Source of the DNA: Struthio camelus
Taxonomy: Eukaryota > Chordata > Aves > Struthioniformes > Struthionidae
Direction: 5' to 3'
Length of the DNA: 64,000 bases
Assembly (NCBI RefSeq): GCF_040807025.1
Contig: NC_090968.1
Coordinates: 5,507,906-5,571,905 of the forward strand
Each line of letters opens with the position of its first letter. The stretch's first letter is position 1. Under the pieces are notes generated by a model. It worked only from the letters and a program-made list of their open reading frames with translations, searched no databases and was not told the DNA's origin. The translations under genes and the position numbers were made by a program. Below, piece by piece: positions 1 to 12,065 of the stretch.

Positions 1-3000
1 AAAGCACGGGGTGGGGGGGGGGGCAAGGCAGGCGAGAGGCCGGGGTGCAGCTGCCTGGGCTGCGCCGGAGTGCCCGCTGTGCCGCGTGGCTGTGCGTGGG
101 CCTGTGTGTGCCTGTGTGTGTGCGTATGTGTGTGCATGCGTGTGCACGCGTGTGCGCCGAGGTCTGTGAGTGACACCTGCTGTCAAAGCTCTGCCACTTC
201 AGCCTGGACCAGCCACAGCGAGGTCCACAAGGCCACCCAGCCCTGCGAAACGTGCGGGAGGCTGAGCCCTGGCTCCCCAGGCACCCAGGGGATGAGTGGG
301 AGCCGTGCCGGGCAAGGGATCTGCTGAGGCCGAGCGTGGCCAGGTCGAATGGTGCGGGGGGACTTTGAGGAGCAGCCTCCTGGTCTGTCTTGCTGCCGTG
401 CCTCGGAGCACGGGCACGCTTCCCCGGATCACCTGCACATCGACCCTGCGCGGCGAGGGCGAGCCAGGCCGGGTGCACGCGGCAGCAGAGGACAGGGGCG
501 CCAGGGGCAAGGACGTGCCCGGGGGCAGGAGGACGATGTACACCCAGCGGTGGGGAAGGCGATGCCACCGGCGGGAGCTCGCCGTGCAGCGCAGGTAGCA
601 TGGGGCCGCTGCATCCCACCCAGGCCGGGGGGCGCATGCCCCCACCCCAGCGAGGGACGTGAGGTCCGGCCGCCCACTCGCCACTAGATAGAGCTCCAAG
701 TTCAGCGTTGCCGGCCCTGCTGCTCCGGGCAGCGGGAGCCCAGAGCCCCCGGCCTTGGCAGCCCCTCCTGCCTTACTCACAAAGCTGCCTTGTCCTGCCA
801 CGTGTCCCTGCCTGGGGCCAGCCCGCGGCCCCCGCGTGAAGCGCGCCGGAGCGGGGGCGAAGGGCTGAGCGGGAGCGATGGGGAAAGCCTTTCAGCTGCC
901 CTGGTGCCACGAGCCAGGGGCAAAGGAGGGAGCAGGCTGCGAGGGAGGTGGCCATGGGGACCGGTGGCGAGGGAGGCCCCCAGGAAGGTCGGTGGAAGGA
1001 CCAGGAAGGATGCCAGGTCTCCGGCATCCCGCCCAGTGCCATATGGCGGAGCTGAAGCTGGCTAAACAGATGCAAGGGAAATTAATGGCTTTGCCACTCG
1101 AATCTGGCTGTCGATGCATGAACGTGCACAGCTTCCCAAGGTGACCCGGAGAGGGAAAGGAGCACAGGCGAGGTAGTGAGGGCCAGTGTCCGCGGGCTCT
1201 CCCAGCCGCTGCTGACTTCCCCGGCAGCAATGCTGCTTGGATGCAGTTCAGCTCCTTTCTTTGTCCCTAAAACCCTGCAAATCTTTCCCTTTTGCTTTCA
1301 GAGACCTCCTGCATTCAGGGCCTGACTCATCCCAGTCCAAGTCATGGCTGTTGATGGGGAAAGTCTCTCTGCTTCATTCCTTATCTCAAGCCATTATTTT
1401 GCTTTCCCAACAGTAGATAATCTTGGGATATTTTTTGCTAGTTAGCCTGATATTGCAAAACGTACACTGCGAAGCCATGACATCCAATAAACTTTTCCCC
1501 TTAAAGCAAATAAATAAATCTCTGAAAACTGGTCTTGCTGTATTTCCCCACGCTGTCCTCAGCCCACACATTGCTACGTACAGTCAGGGGATGGGAACTC
1601 GCAGAGCAACTGCCTAATTCCTCTCCAATGTCTATCTATCTCCTGAGTAAACAAACAGATCCCCCGTGAAAAACAAGCCAGGCTTTAAAATACTTTCCAT
1701 CGCTGTGTTCTTCCTGTGCTGGGAAGGATGTCTGAAGGCTGAATCCCCGGATGATGTAAATCTGTTATGTCAGGATCTGGCTGCCGTTTCCTACCCTGTT
1801 GCTGCTCCTTTCTGGTGCAGCTTTCCTGGCGACCTGGGGCTCCCGGTGGATATTTTTCCCCACCTCCCTCCACATAAACTTGTGTTTCTCACGCTGGCTT
1901 TTGTCTCCTGGGAAGTGGCTCCCATGGCAGGCACAGTTTTCCAAGCACCATGGAGGTCTTCCTTGGCCATCGATGGTCTCGTACGGCAGATCGCCCTCCA
2001 AGGAGCTTCTCGTGCCTTTCCCGGGGACGGGAAGCGGCGGGGACTCTCGCGGCCTGGCAGGGGACGGGGCTGGGAGTGGGGCGCAGGGCGACGCGGCTCG
2101 AGCCCGCGAGAGGTCAGCCCGCTCCTGCGTGGGCTCAGCCCAGGGAGGCCAGGAGCCTCGGCCCTGGCTGCGGCGCAGCTCCCCCTGACGTATCTGACAT
2201 ATGATGTTTTTTTGAGCTGTGGAATAAATAAACCTCCAAACACACATCCTCCCAAGCAGCAAGCCAACTCCTCCAGCCTGCGGTCAGCTGCACCGGCCAG
2301 AATTAATTTGCGTCTGTGCCTCTTGGATACGGCTCCCAGGACCCCCCTCACCGGCGACGGGACGGGAGAGGTAAGAGCGCGGGTTTCCTAGTTCAGAGAG
2401 CAGTCGCCCTGGGGAGGTTGCAGGTGGCTTGTCGCAGCGCCGCAGGCTCGGCTCCCTCCTAGGTTCCTACTGCGGTTTTTAGTTCATCACTTTGCTAATT
2501 CCTAAAGGTGTTGGGGCTTCGACCACCTCTCCTCTTTGCTCCTGCCATGCAGCCGGGGCACGGGACAGGCTGTGTCCAGCCTCCCGGCGGGACAGGCAGG
2601 TAGCCCGGCCTGGCTGCTGTGGCAGGACGGGGCAGCAGGACTCCTGGGTCCCGTCCTTGGCACGCTCCGGGTCGCTCTGTGCCTCCGCTCCCCCCTCCGC
2701 AAACGGCGGGGGAGATCGTTGCTGTGCAAGTGCTGAGAAGCATTTTGAGAGCCCTTGAAAAATATCTGCAGCTACTAAAGATGCAGCCCTGAAGGCAGAG
2801 TTGGGTGGGCAGTGGGCTGCGTTGGCGTCTTCACAGCTCCGGAGATGAGCGCAAAACGCATCCCGGAGACCAGCCAGGGGAGGTTTTGCTCCCTTATGGA
2901 TTCGGCCTCCATGTGTCCTCACTCGTGCTGTCCCCGAGTCCCTCCCCAGCCAGATTGCAGATCATTGCATAAGGCGCAGGAGCAAGGGGAGCAAAACGCA

Positions 3001-3274
3001 CCCAGAGGTATCTGCAAACAGTCCCACAGCCAGGCAGGATGAGGCCAGCCCTGGCTGGGCTCGGACAGCCGCACCGGCCCCGCGGCCGGGCTGCGCTCCA
3101 TGTGTTGCTGTCAGCGGTGGTGGATGGAGAGCTGGAGCTAGCTCCCGCCTCGCCAGCCCCGGTGCTCCGCTATTGCCATCGCTGTTTAGCACCTGACCAA
3201 AACCCTGCGCTCACACCTCGCACCCCGCCGGCTCAGGGTGCAGAGGAGCCACTTCCCTGCCCGGTGCTGGGGAC
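1..3274. other. Gene-free left flank
   Basis: I find no exon that I can support here. Several long open frames exist, but they match no family I know and overlap on both strands, as expected for GC-rich DNA. AT-richer islands lie at about 1215-1530, 1620-1800 and 2185-2250, and contain AATAAA-like strings (near 1487 and 2222) without a recognisable gene upstream. In human, BMP1 lies beyond SFTPC on this side. I do not see it here, so it may lie further left. Confidence 0.5.
100..156. repeat. TG-rich microsatellite
   Basis: Imperfect alternating TG/CG/CA tract with interruptions (tgtgtgtg, tgcatgcgtgtgcacgcg). It is alternating purine-pyrimidine DNA with no coding signature. Confidence 0.75.
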
Positions 3275-6200
3275 ATGGGGCTGTGCAGAGTCTGGATCCC
3301 CGTGGCTCTGCTCGTCCTTGGAGCCGGAGGGGCCCGGAGCCAGGAGGCGGGTGAGTGAGGACGTCCCTGCGCACAGTCACCTGGGGGGGTAGCGATGCAG
3401 CAGAGACGTCCTGCCGTGGGGGATGCTAGTCCCCGTGGGGCTGGGGGAGCGGATCTACGCGTGCTGAGGGGCACAGGAGAGGGTCTGGGGGCTCGCTGGC
3501 AGGGAGCTCCCCGAGGGAGCTGCAGCATGCTGAGCCCGCATCGCCCCGAGGGATGGTGGTGCATCCCAAAGCCACACTGCAACCCAGCAGCCAGGATCCT
3601 GGCGGGGAGTCCTGCGGGGAGCCCCCTCGGGGGGCCGGGCAGAGGCGGGGGGAGGCAGGGGCCGGCTGGGTCTCCACGCTCTACCCGGCAGGCCCGTGCG
3701 CCCTCCATGTGCTGGTGGCCCTGGACGTCACCGACTACCAGCAGTCCAACCTGCACGCCTACCTGGAGCGCATCCTCCGGGACGTGGCCGCGCTGGAGCA
3801 CCTCAGCTGCAGCCCGCTGAGCCCGAGCCTCAGCCTGCAGAGCGCGCGGCCGGACGGCGAGACCGTCTTCCAGGACTGGCTGCACGAGCCCTGGGCAGAC
3901 ACGCTGCGGGGGCTGGCGCGGGCTCACGCCTTCCAGCGCACCTACCTCACCCAGCCCGCCCTGCAGAGCTTCCTGGGCGCGCTGGCGCGCCGGGCGGCCG
4001 ACGCCAAGGTACGGCCCCGCACGCGGCCCCGCCGGGCCCCCTGGTTCCCCGGGGCAGCTGCGCAGCGTCGGACCTCTCCTTGCCCAGGTGCTGCTGGTCT
4101 TCACGGACGGCCTGGACGACGACGCGGGGAAGCTGAAGGAGACAGCGACGTCGGCTGCACTGCAAGGTGCGGCGGCGGGGTGGAGGTGACAGGGTGGCGC
4201 GGGGCTCCCGACTGGGCGAGCGCCGTGTTTGCGCTGTCACTGGCGCGGGCTTGCAGGCGATGGGGTGCCCATGGGCAATGGGGCGATCGGCTGCACGGCA
4301 TGGTGTGCCAGCCCCGCTCCACGTGCCGCCCCACGGCACCCTCTCCCCCCAGGCCAGGCTGACATGCTGGTGACGGTGGCGGTGAACAACGCCAGCAGGC
4401 TCGAGGACCTGCAGCTGGTGGAGTTCGGGCGCCAGCTGGGGACGGGCCGGCAGCTGGCCGTGGACGTGCCCGAGGTTGGCGGGCACGTGGCACAGGAGCT
4501 GGTAAGGCCGGGCTGGGGCCGGGGCCAGGCTGGGCGGCCCCCGGGGGAGCCTGTGCGGGCTCTGCACGCCTGCATCGCCCTCTCCCCGCAGCTGGCCCTG
4601 GCCGAGCAGACGTGCTGCCACTCTTGTCCCTGCACCTGCGTGGGGCTGCCGGGCCAGCGGGGCCCCGCGGGCCGCCGGGGCAGCAAGGTAACGCGGTCGG
4701 GGCGGCGGGCAGACGCGGGAGCCGTGACCCGGCTGCGCCGGGGCCGCGACCGAGTCACATGCCTGACGAGCTAAGTCAGCGGTGCGGGAGGCTGGGGCAC
4801 GTCCAGCTGTGCGCACATCTGGCTCTGCACTGCTCCAAATGGGCACCAGGGGGATTGGCTTTCTGTTTGTTTTCCTTGTGTCTGAGCAGAGTTTAGACCT
4901 TTCCCTTTCCCAGCCGGGTGGGATAGGTTTCCCCCGGCCCCCGGGCCGTGTCTGCAGGAGGAGAGCAGTCCCCAGGCTGGCCCGGAGCGGGGCCATCCCT
5001 CCCGGCCCCCTCCACTGGGCACGTGGGCTGCGCACTGCTGAGCTGGGTCTTGAGGCCGAGTCGGGTCTGCCCTGCCCGGATCCTGGTGTCACGGCGGCTG
5101 CTTCTGTCCACGAGTGTCGAAGCACTAAGCAAAGCGGGGCTTTGGCCCAGGGAAAACCGAGGTGGGGGGTGGAGGGCTTTGGGAGCTCGCGCAGGGGACC
5201 GGCAGCCCGTGCGGCATACGTGGAGCCCCTCATCCCCTTCCCAGGGCGCAGCGGAGCCCTGGGAGCTCCGATCAGCTCGATGCCTTGCCCCGAGCTGGGG
5301 CGAGGGAAAGGCCATCGCGTCCCGAGGCGAGAGCTCCTCACGCTGTCCGCGATGCTCTCCCTTTCTTCCCCAGCCTGGGAAGGGAGCCCAGCTGCCTTGG
5401 CTCCCAGCCCGGGGTCTGTCACCGGGCCGGGGGGTCGCGGTCGCCTCTCCCAGGGCTGGTCTCTCTCCTAGGGGGTGAGAGGCAGCAAGGGGCGCGCTGG
5501 AGACGAGGGCGACCACGGGCACAGCGTGAGTTGGCGGTGGGACCCCGTGGGGGGGGTGGAGGGGGGTCCCGGGGGACAGGCCGAGGGGAGCAGCCCTCCC
5601 TGGCCGGGCTGGTGCGGCGCAGCCTGCGGGCGTGCAGCGAGGGCCGTCGGAGCCCGGCCAGGCCAGCTCTGGCAAGCAGAGCCGCTGCAGAGCCGGGCGT
5701 CTCTGACGGCCTCCCCTTTCCTCCCACCCAGGGGGAGCAGGGCCCGCAAGGTCTCCCCGGCAGCCACGGCACGCAGGGATGCCCGGGCCAGTGCGGACCG
5801 AAGGTGAGAGGCTGGCGCAGCCCAGTGCGCGTCGCCCCCAGGTCCAGGGACTTGCGGCTGCCCTGCTCTAACCCTCCGTCTCGTTGCAGGGCCTGATGGG
5901 TCACCCCGGGGACCAGGTACGTCCCTGCGCTGCGGTTCATCCCGCGGCTGCTCCTGCCGGCACCAGCGCGGGCACCAGGGCCACGGGAACCTGGCAGCGC
6001 CGGGGGCACCGCGAGGAGGAGGATGGGCAGGGAGGAGACGGGGCCGGGCAGGGGAAGGATGCGGGGCACGGCGGACCGCGGCGCCGGGGGAAGCGGGGCG
6101 AACCCAGGAGGTGGCTCTCGGACGCCGGGCCGTGCGTTCTGGCATCGGGCCGGGCCGCTCGCTTTGCAGGGACCGCCTGGAGAGGCCGGCTACGACGGCG

Positions 6201-9200
6201 TGGACGGGGAGCAGGTGAGCTGCTGCCCTCTCCGCTCCTTGCCTCCGATCCACCCCGCGGCCGCCCCGGCAAGCTGGGTCCTGCCGGCCGCGCGGGCACA
6301 GCCGCCGGAGCCAAGCTGGGCACGGACACCTCTCTCATTCCCAGGGCGAAGCAGGAGCCCTCGGCCGCCCCGGAGAGAAGGGAGCTCGGGGCAGGCAGGT
6401 GAGAGCTGCAAGGGCCGAGCCACGGGCGAGCGTTGCCTCCTTTGCCCATTGCTAAATCCTTTCCTCCTGCCTTCGCGCAGGGGCAGAAAGGCTCCCGGGG
6501 TGTACGGGGGGAGCAGGGGCTCCCAGGCCCTCCCGGCGAGGCGGTGAGTAGGGGCAGGCACGAGCGGGGCACTGCGGGGGCGACGGGGGCTCTCTGACTC
6601 CCCTCTCTGCTCCCCAGGGGCCACCGGGGAGGAGCAGCCTGCAGCCCGGCATCCCGGGGTGGAGAGGAGACGGGGGCCCCCAGGTAAGGGCGCCTGGGGG
6701 GCCGGGACTCCACGGGGGGATGCCGGGTGGTGGTGGCAGCAGGAGCGTTTTGGGGACAGGAAATGCGGGGAGGGCAGCCAGAAGCTCTGCTTCTGCCTGA
6801 GTCCTCAACGCTTTCCAGGGAGACCCCGGCGAGGACGGCCCCCCCGGGCCGCCAGGGCCACCGGGCCCCTCGGCACATCCGGTAGGTGCCTCGAGAAGGG
6901 CAAACAGCTCCTTCGCCTGCCCGTCGGCTCCGAGCCCCCTTTCCTGGGCTGCAGCTGGGCGTTGCAGGCCAGCTCGGTGCCCCCCTGCCACGCTTCCCTG
7001 CGTGCCGGCGCGGGTGGCTGCCACGTGCGTCGGGGTGGCAGCTGACGGCATTTCTCTCCGCAGAGCTCATGCCTGAAAGGGCAGAAGGGCGTGCAGGTAA
7101 GGCCGCATCGATGCCCTGGGGTCTGTGTCCATCCTGGGTCCTGGCTCCAGTCCAGCAAACTGCACCTCAGCCCCAGCTAGAACCCAGCAGCTCAGCTCCT
7201 ACCCCACCTTGAGCCTTGTGCCATGCCCCTCCGGGATGGGGCAAAGGGCCCAGGCGTCCGGTTCCCATCCCGCTGGCTCTCTGCCCTGGCAGGAGCAAGC
7301 TGGGAGCCTGAGCATGCTGTTTTCCCGCAGGGCAGGAGGGGCAACCGCGGCAGCCCGGGCCCCCAGGGCGAGGAGGGCTACGGCGGTGCGCAGGTGAGGC
7401 CAGGGCAGCCCGGCAGCCCCCGCGGCCCCAGCCGGGCTGCTCTGCTGCCCCCGCTGCTCTCTCTTTGCAGGGGCCGCCGGGGCCGCGGGGGCCGAAGGGT
7501 GTCACTGGCCACCTGGGGAGCAGAGGACTTCAGGTGCCGTGCCCATCCAGTGCGCCGAGTGCCCCCGCTCACCCCCCCCGAGCCAGCCTTGCCTGGGGGC
7601 AGCAAGCGCTGCCCCATGGGCATCCTTGATCCACCTTTGCCTTTCACCCAGGGCCTTCCCGGAGCCGTGGGCTCCCTGGGAGAAGCTGGGCCACCCGGCC
7701 CTAAGGGGGAGAAGGTGAGCGGCAGCACGGGTACCATCGCACAGCCCCTCCGGCACATCCCAGCCAGCAGCCCTCTCTCTCCTCCAGGGCCAGGCAGGAG
7801 CTGGGGGCAGGAAGGGGAGCGCAGGACCGCGGGGGCCCAAAGGAGCCCTGGTAAGGCCGGGGCTTGGGGTGCTCAAGGTGGTGCAAGAAATCCCCAGCCC
7901 CTTTCGGGGATGCAGCATCCTGCGTGGAGGCTGCCCTGCGCCCGGGCGAGAGGATACTCGGAAAAGGATGTGGTTTGTGTAGGTCCTATAGCCTGCTTTG
8001 GGATTTTCTACCTGCTTAGGGTGAGAATGGCTGTGACACGAGAGGAGCTCCCGGGAGGAAGGGTGCAAAGGTGATGACAGCAGCTCGTGTTGGAGCGTTA
8101 CGGGAGCCTGGCAGTCGCCATCCCTGGGTTTCTTGCCCCCTCCCCGCTGCATTGCTGCTTACCAAGCCCCGCTGGCTCTGCTTCCCCCCCAGTCCTGGCT
8201 GCGAGTGTACAAGCAGCGCGGCGGCGTCCCCAGCCCTGCCGCACTCTGCCGCTCGCCCCAGGCCAGCTGCATTTCAGCACGGGGGAGGCGATGGAGGCCG
8301 GCAGGCAGGAGGGCCCTCTGGAGCCTGGACTGAGCTCGATCGGGTGCGTGGGGCTGGGGTCGCATCGTGCTCACCCACGCTGCTTTCCTCAGGGCTTGCC
8401 AGGAGTGCCAGGACACCCCGGGGCTCAGGTGAGTTTTGGGGGCAGGGGCTGGCCTGGGGAAGAGGGGTCCATGTGGGCAGCGCAGAGGGGATGGGGACAT
8501 CCAGGACTGCCAGGGCCGCCCCACGCAGGGAGGCGCTGGGGCTGCTGGTAGGGATGGGGTCAGCTCCCTCTGAATTTTTGCTCCAGGGTGAACGTGGTGA
8601 GAGAGGAGAAGTGGGAGACAAGGGTGCCCGAGGACTGCCTGGGCGCAGGGTGAGTACAGCGCAGCCACCCTGTCCTGGCAGCACCCGCCTTGTCCCTGGC
8701 ATCTCCCTGCTCATAGGGGCCAGGCTGCCCTGGCTCACCCCAGGGTCTGGGTGCTCATCTTTTCCATCAGGGCATCCCTGGGAGCAGAGGAGAAACGGGC
8801 GTCCACGGCAGCACGGGACCTCCAGGAGAGATGGTGATTCCCTGCCAATTCCCTATTTGCTGCAACATTTCTGCCTGCAAAAATCCCCATTTCCTGCAGA
8901 GAACTGGGAAACCTCAGTGCTCGGGGATTTGTCCCTCTTATCCGACCACAGTATTAACGCTACCTTTCCTTGCGTCCCCTCTCCCCGCTGCACCCAGGGC
9001 CTGCAGGGCTTGCCGGGCGTTCCCACCTCCACGGTAAGGGCTGCTGGTGCGGGGCTGGCTGGGGACGGGGACCCGGCCTCACCGCGAGGCTGCAGGGGGC
9101 TCTCGGGGGTCAGGGCTTTGCTCGGAATAGCTGGGACATAGGAGACGGGCGGGAGAGCTGGAACTGACCCTGCTTCATGCTTGCCCTCCAGCCTTGCGAG

Positions 9201-12065
9201 CTCAAGGCCTTCATCCGGCAGAGCTGCGGTGAGTGCCCAGGCCAGCGGCGGGGGGACGGTGGGGAGGGGACGGGGACCGGCTCGGCGGGGAGGTGGGAGG
9301 CACCGCGGCCAGGCAGGCAGCCACGGGGACACAGGGACAGCCGGGTGCAGAGCTGGGGAAGGAGGCGGCTGGATGCACGCCGAGAGGATGCACAGTCGGA
9401 TGCTGCAGGTGGCCAGACGGGCAGTGCGGATAAGCAGGCTGCAAGGCACAGCCTGCAACGTGGGGCAGGTCTGGAGGGGCTCCCTGTCCCCCTCCAGCCT
9501 CCGTCGCCCCCTCCTGCCCCCTTTTCCCCATGGAGCTGGTACTGGTGCTGGAGATGTCGGCCACCGTGTCGCCCGCCCTCTTCTCCCGCATGAAGGACGT
9601 CCTGGCCTTCCTGCTGCGTGACCTGCACGTCTCGCCGGCGGGCTGCCCGGCGGGGGCCCGCGTGGCCCTGCTCTCCTACGCGGCGGCGCCCAGCTACCTG
9701 CTGCGGCCGGGCGGCGCGCCGAGCCGGGCGGTGCTGCTGCGGCGCCTCCGGGGGCTCTCGCCCATGCGCTCGTCGCAGCGGGGCCGCCTGGCCGCCGCCG
9801 TGCGCTTCGTGGGGCGCCACGTGCTCAAGCGGGTCCGGCGGGCCGCCCTGGGCACCAAGGTGGCCCTGTTCATCACCAGCGGGCAGAGCCAGGCGCTGGA
9901 GGGCATCGGGGCGGCTGCCCTGGAGTGCGAAGCCCAGGGCATCCTGCCGGTGGTGGTCACCTTCAGCCCGCTGCCCGAGGTGGAGCGGGCTTTCCAGGTG
10001 AGGCACGAGGACGGGCGCTGTCGGCCGAGCCCGCCGCCCGCCCGGCCGTCAGCCGCCGCCTCTCCCGCAGGTGAACAGCCGCTTCCAGGTGGTGCAGCTG
10101 CAAGCTTCGGAGCCGGCCGGGGACGCGGCGGCGCTGCGGGAAGCCGTACTGCCCTGCGCCCTCTGCTTCGGTAGGCAGCCGGCGGGGCGGCCCCGGGGCT
10201 GAGCACCGCTGCCGCGCCTGGCTCACCCCGCTGCCCTCCGCAGACGTCTGCCGCCCCGGGCGCTGCGCCGCCGCCACCTCACCGCCCCTCGGCTTGGACA
10301 CCGACCTGGCCCTCGTGGTGGACAACGCGGCGCCGGGGCTGTCGGCGGAGACGCTGGAGCTCGTCGGCTCTCTCCTGGGCAGCCTCCTGGGGCAGCTGCG
10401 GATGGAGGCGGAGGCGGCGCGGCGCGGTGCCCGCTTTGCCCTGGTGCTCACGGGCCCCTCCGTCCCCGGGCAGGGCTTGGCGGAGCTCCCCTGGGGGCAG
10501 CCCGGCTCCCTGGAGCAGCTGCGGGAGCGCGTGCGGCGCGCGCTGGTGCCCCGGGCGGCCGTAGCGTCCGCCAGCCGAGCGCTGGCCTGGACCCTCCGGC
10601 AGGGCTTCCCGCGGGGCTCGCGTGCCCGCCGCCGGCTCCTGCTGCTCGTGGGCACGGGGGCAGCAGAGCTGTGGGAGGCGGAGGCGCAGGAGGCTCTGGC
10701 CCGCTTCGCCGAGTGCGGGCACTTCGGCGTCCTGGTGCTGGCCCTGGGCCGGGCCGGGACGGAGCGGCCGGAGGCGGCCCTGCCCGAGGCGCTGGCGCGG
10801 CCGGCGTGGCGGTACCACTCGCTGCGCCTGGGCTCGGTCCACGCGCCGGAGCTGGCGTACGCGGAGAGGACGGTGCTGGGCTTCCTCCGGAGGCTGCAGG
10901 GTGAGCGACGGCGGGGAGCCCGCGCAGCCTCGAGCATCCCCGGCTCCCCAAAAACCTCTTTGCTGCCACCTCCGTCACACCTCTCCTCTTGCTTCTGCTT
11001 TGCAGCAGAAACCAGCGCCCTGGCTGATGCTCGGTGCCCGCCGGAGCTGCCCACCTCCGGCCCCGGGACCGCCGGGCTGCCCCCGGGGAGCGCTGCGCAG
11101 TGAGTGGGTGGCTGCCTGCCCCAGCTCCGGGGACGCGTCCTGCCGCGGCCCCCCCGGCAGGACCCGCTCTCACTCCCCGCTCCTCTCGCAGAGCCCTGGA
11201 GGTGCCCCCAGCCAGGGGGGACGCGGCAGCCCCCGGGCGCAGCAAGGGCCGCCGGGCTGCCGGCCGCCCCGGGCTGTGCGCCCTGGACAGGGACCCCGGG
11301 ACCGCGTGCGCCAACTTCTCCCTGCTGTGGTACCACCGGCCGGACACGGGGTCCTGCGAGCGATTCTGGTACGGCGGCTGCGGAGGCAACGCCAACCGCT
11401 TCAGCAGCGAGCGGGACTGCATCCGCGCCTGCGTCGGCCCAGGTAGGAGAGGCCGGGCGCCCTCCGCGGCGCGGGCACCCTGGGCGCGGGGTGCCTGTGT
11501 GCGCCGGGGCGTCCTGCAGCCCAGCCCCGTGCGGAGGGGCTGGCGGGCGTCCGGCCTCGCTGCGGCTGCTCGGCCGACGCTGTGACACTGTGGCAGGTCC
11601 CGACGGAGCCGGCGTGGGCGAGGGGAACCTGACGCAGGGTAAGGAGCAGGCGGCAGGGCTTTGGGTGTCTTTCCGGAGGGGAAGAGGGGGTGACACTTGA
11701 GCAGAGAGAGGCCAAGTAGGAGGTGCAGGGTGAGAGAGCTCCGACGGCCGGGGCGCCGGGTGCGTTTCCCGCGCGCGGGCTGGCCGAGAGCGTGCCCTGC
11801 CGCCTGCCTTGCAGCAGCCTGCCTGGAGGAGAGGGACGCGGGGCCCTGCCACTCCTACACCCCCAAATGGTTCTTCGAGGGCCGCCGTCCCGCCCGCTGC
11901 TCGCTCTTCTGGTACGGGGGCTGCGGCGGGAGCCGCAACCGCTTCGAGAGCCGGGAGCAGTGCGAGGCCGCCTGCCTGCCCCGGGGCAGGCTGAGCCCCG
12001 GGTCCGCCGGCCCCACGGCCGCCAACACCTCCGGCTGTGCCCCGGGGCCTGGCTGCGAGGGCTGA
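3275..12065 (+). CDS. Collagen VI alpha-3-class chain, short form with two Kunitz domains
   Basis: Extracellular-matrix collagen chain; my model gives 31 exons and about 1208 aa. Exons: 3275-3350, 3692-4008, 4088-4166, 4353-4501, 4592-4687, 5472-5525, 5732-5803, 5890-5916, 6170-6214, 6345-6398, 6481-6543, 6618-6683, 6819-6881, 7064-7096, 7331-7393, 7471-7533, 7652-7714, 7788-7850, 8020-8070, 8393-8428, 8587-8649, 8771-8833, 8998-9033, 9192-9228, 9498-9997, 10071-10170, 10244-10900, 11006-11099, 11192-11442, 11597-11638, 11815-12065. Order: signal peptide (1-23), one VWA (about 28-205), CCHSCPCTC hinge, Gly-X-Y helix (about 225-562), VWA C1, VWA C2, Kunitz 1 (about 1057-1108), Kunitz 2 (about 1127-1178). 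Helix exons are multiples of 9 nt except 66, 51 and 33, mostly 63, as in COL6 genes. C1 (CPLFPMELVLVLEMS, then FKR/LKRVR-type blocks) resembles COL6A3 more than COL6A1/2. The alpha-3 to alpha-6 chains normally have 7-10 N-terminal VWAs; here the signal peptide joins the last one directly. The exact orthologue is unknown to me. Confidence 0.88.
4592..9033 (+). other. Triple-helix block of the collagen gene (19 exons)
   Basis: Exon 5 ends with the first Gly-X-Y triplets and exons 6-23 continue the helix, every exon in phase 0 and beginning with Gly or restarting the triplet. The length, about 340 residues, equals the 335-336 residue helix of collagen VI and is far shorter than fibrillar collagens or the roughly 528-residue helix of collagen XXVIII. 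Cysteines occur inside the helix (GCPGQCG in exon 7, SSCLKG in exon 14, GENGCDTRG in exon 19). There are two small triplet breaks, in exon 12 (GRSSLQPG) and at the exon 13/14 junction (PSAHPSSC). Confidence 0.85.

Noticed and set aside
1666-2391. 241-codon open frame on + in the left flank
   Set aside because: It matches no family I recognise, has no splice or start context, and overlaps similar frames on the other strand; probably chance in GC-rich DNA.
3275-12065. Collagen gene as COL28A1 (VWA-helix-VWA-Kunitz)
   Set aside because: The helix is about 340 residues instead of about 528, there are two C-terminal VWAs, and the flanking Cys motifs and C1/C2 sequence match COL6A3-type chains.
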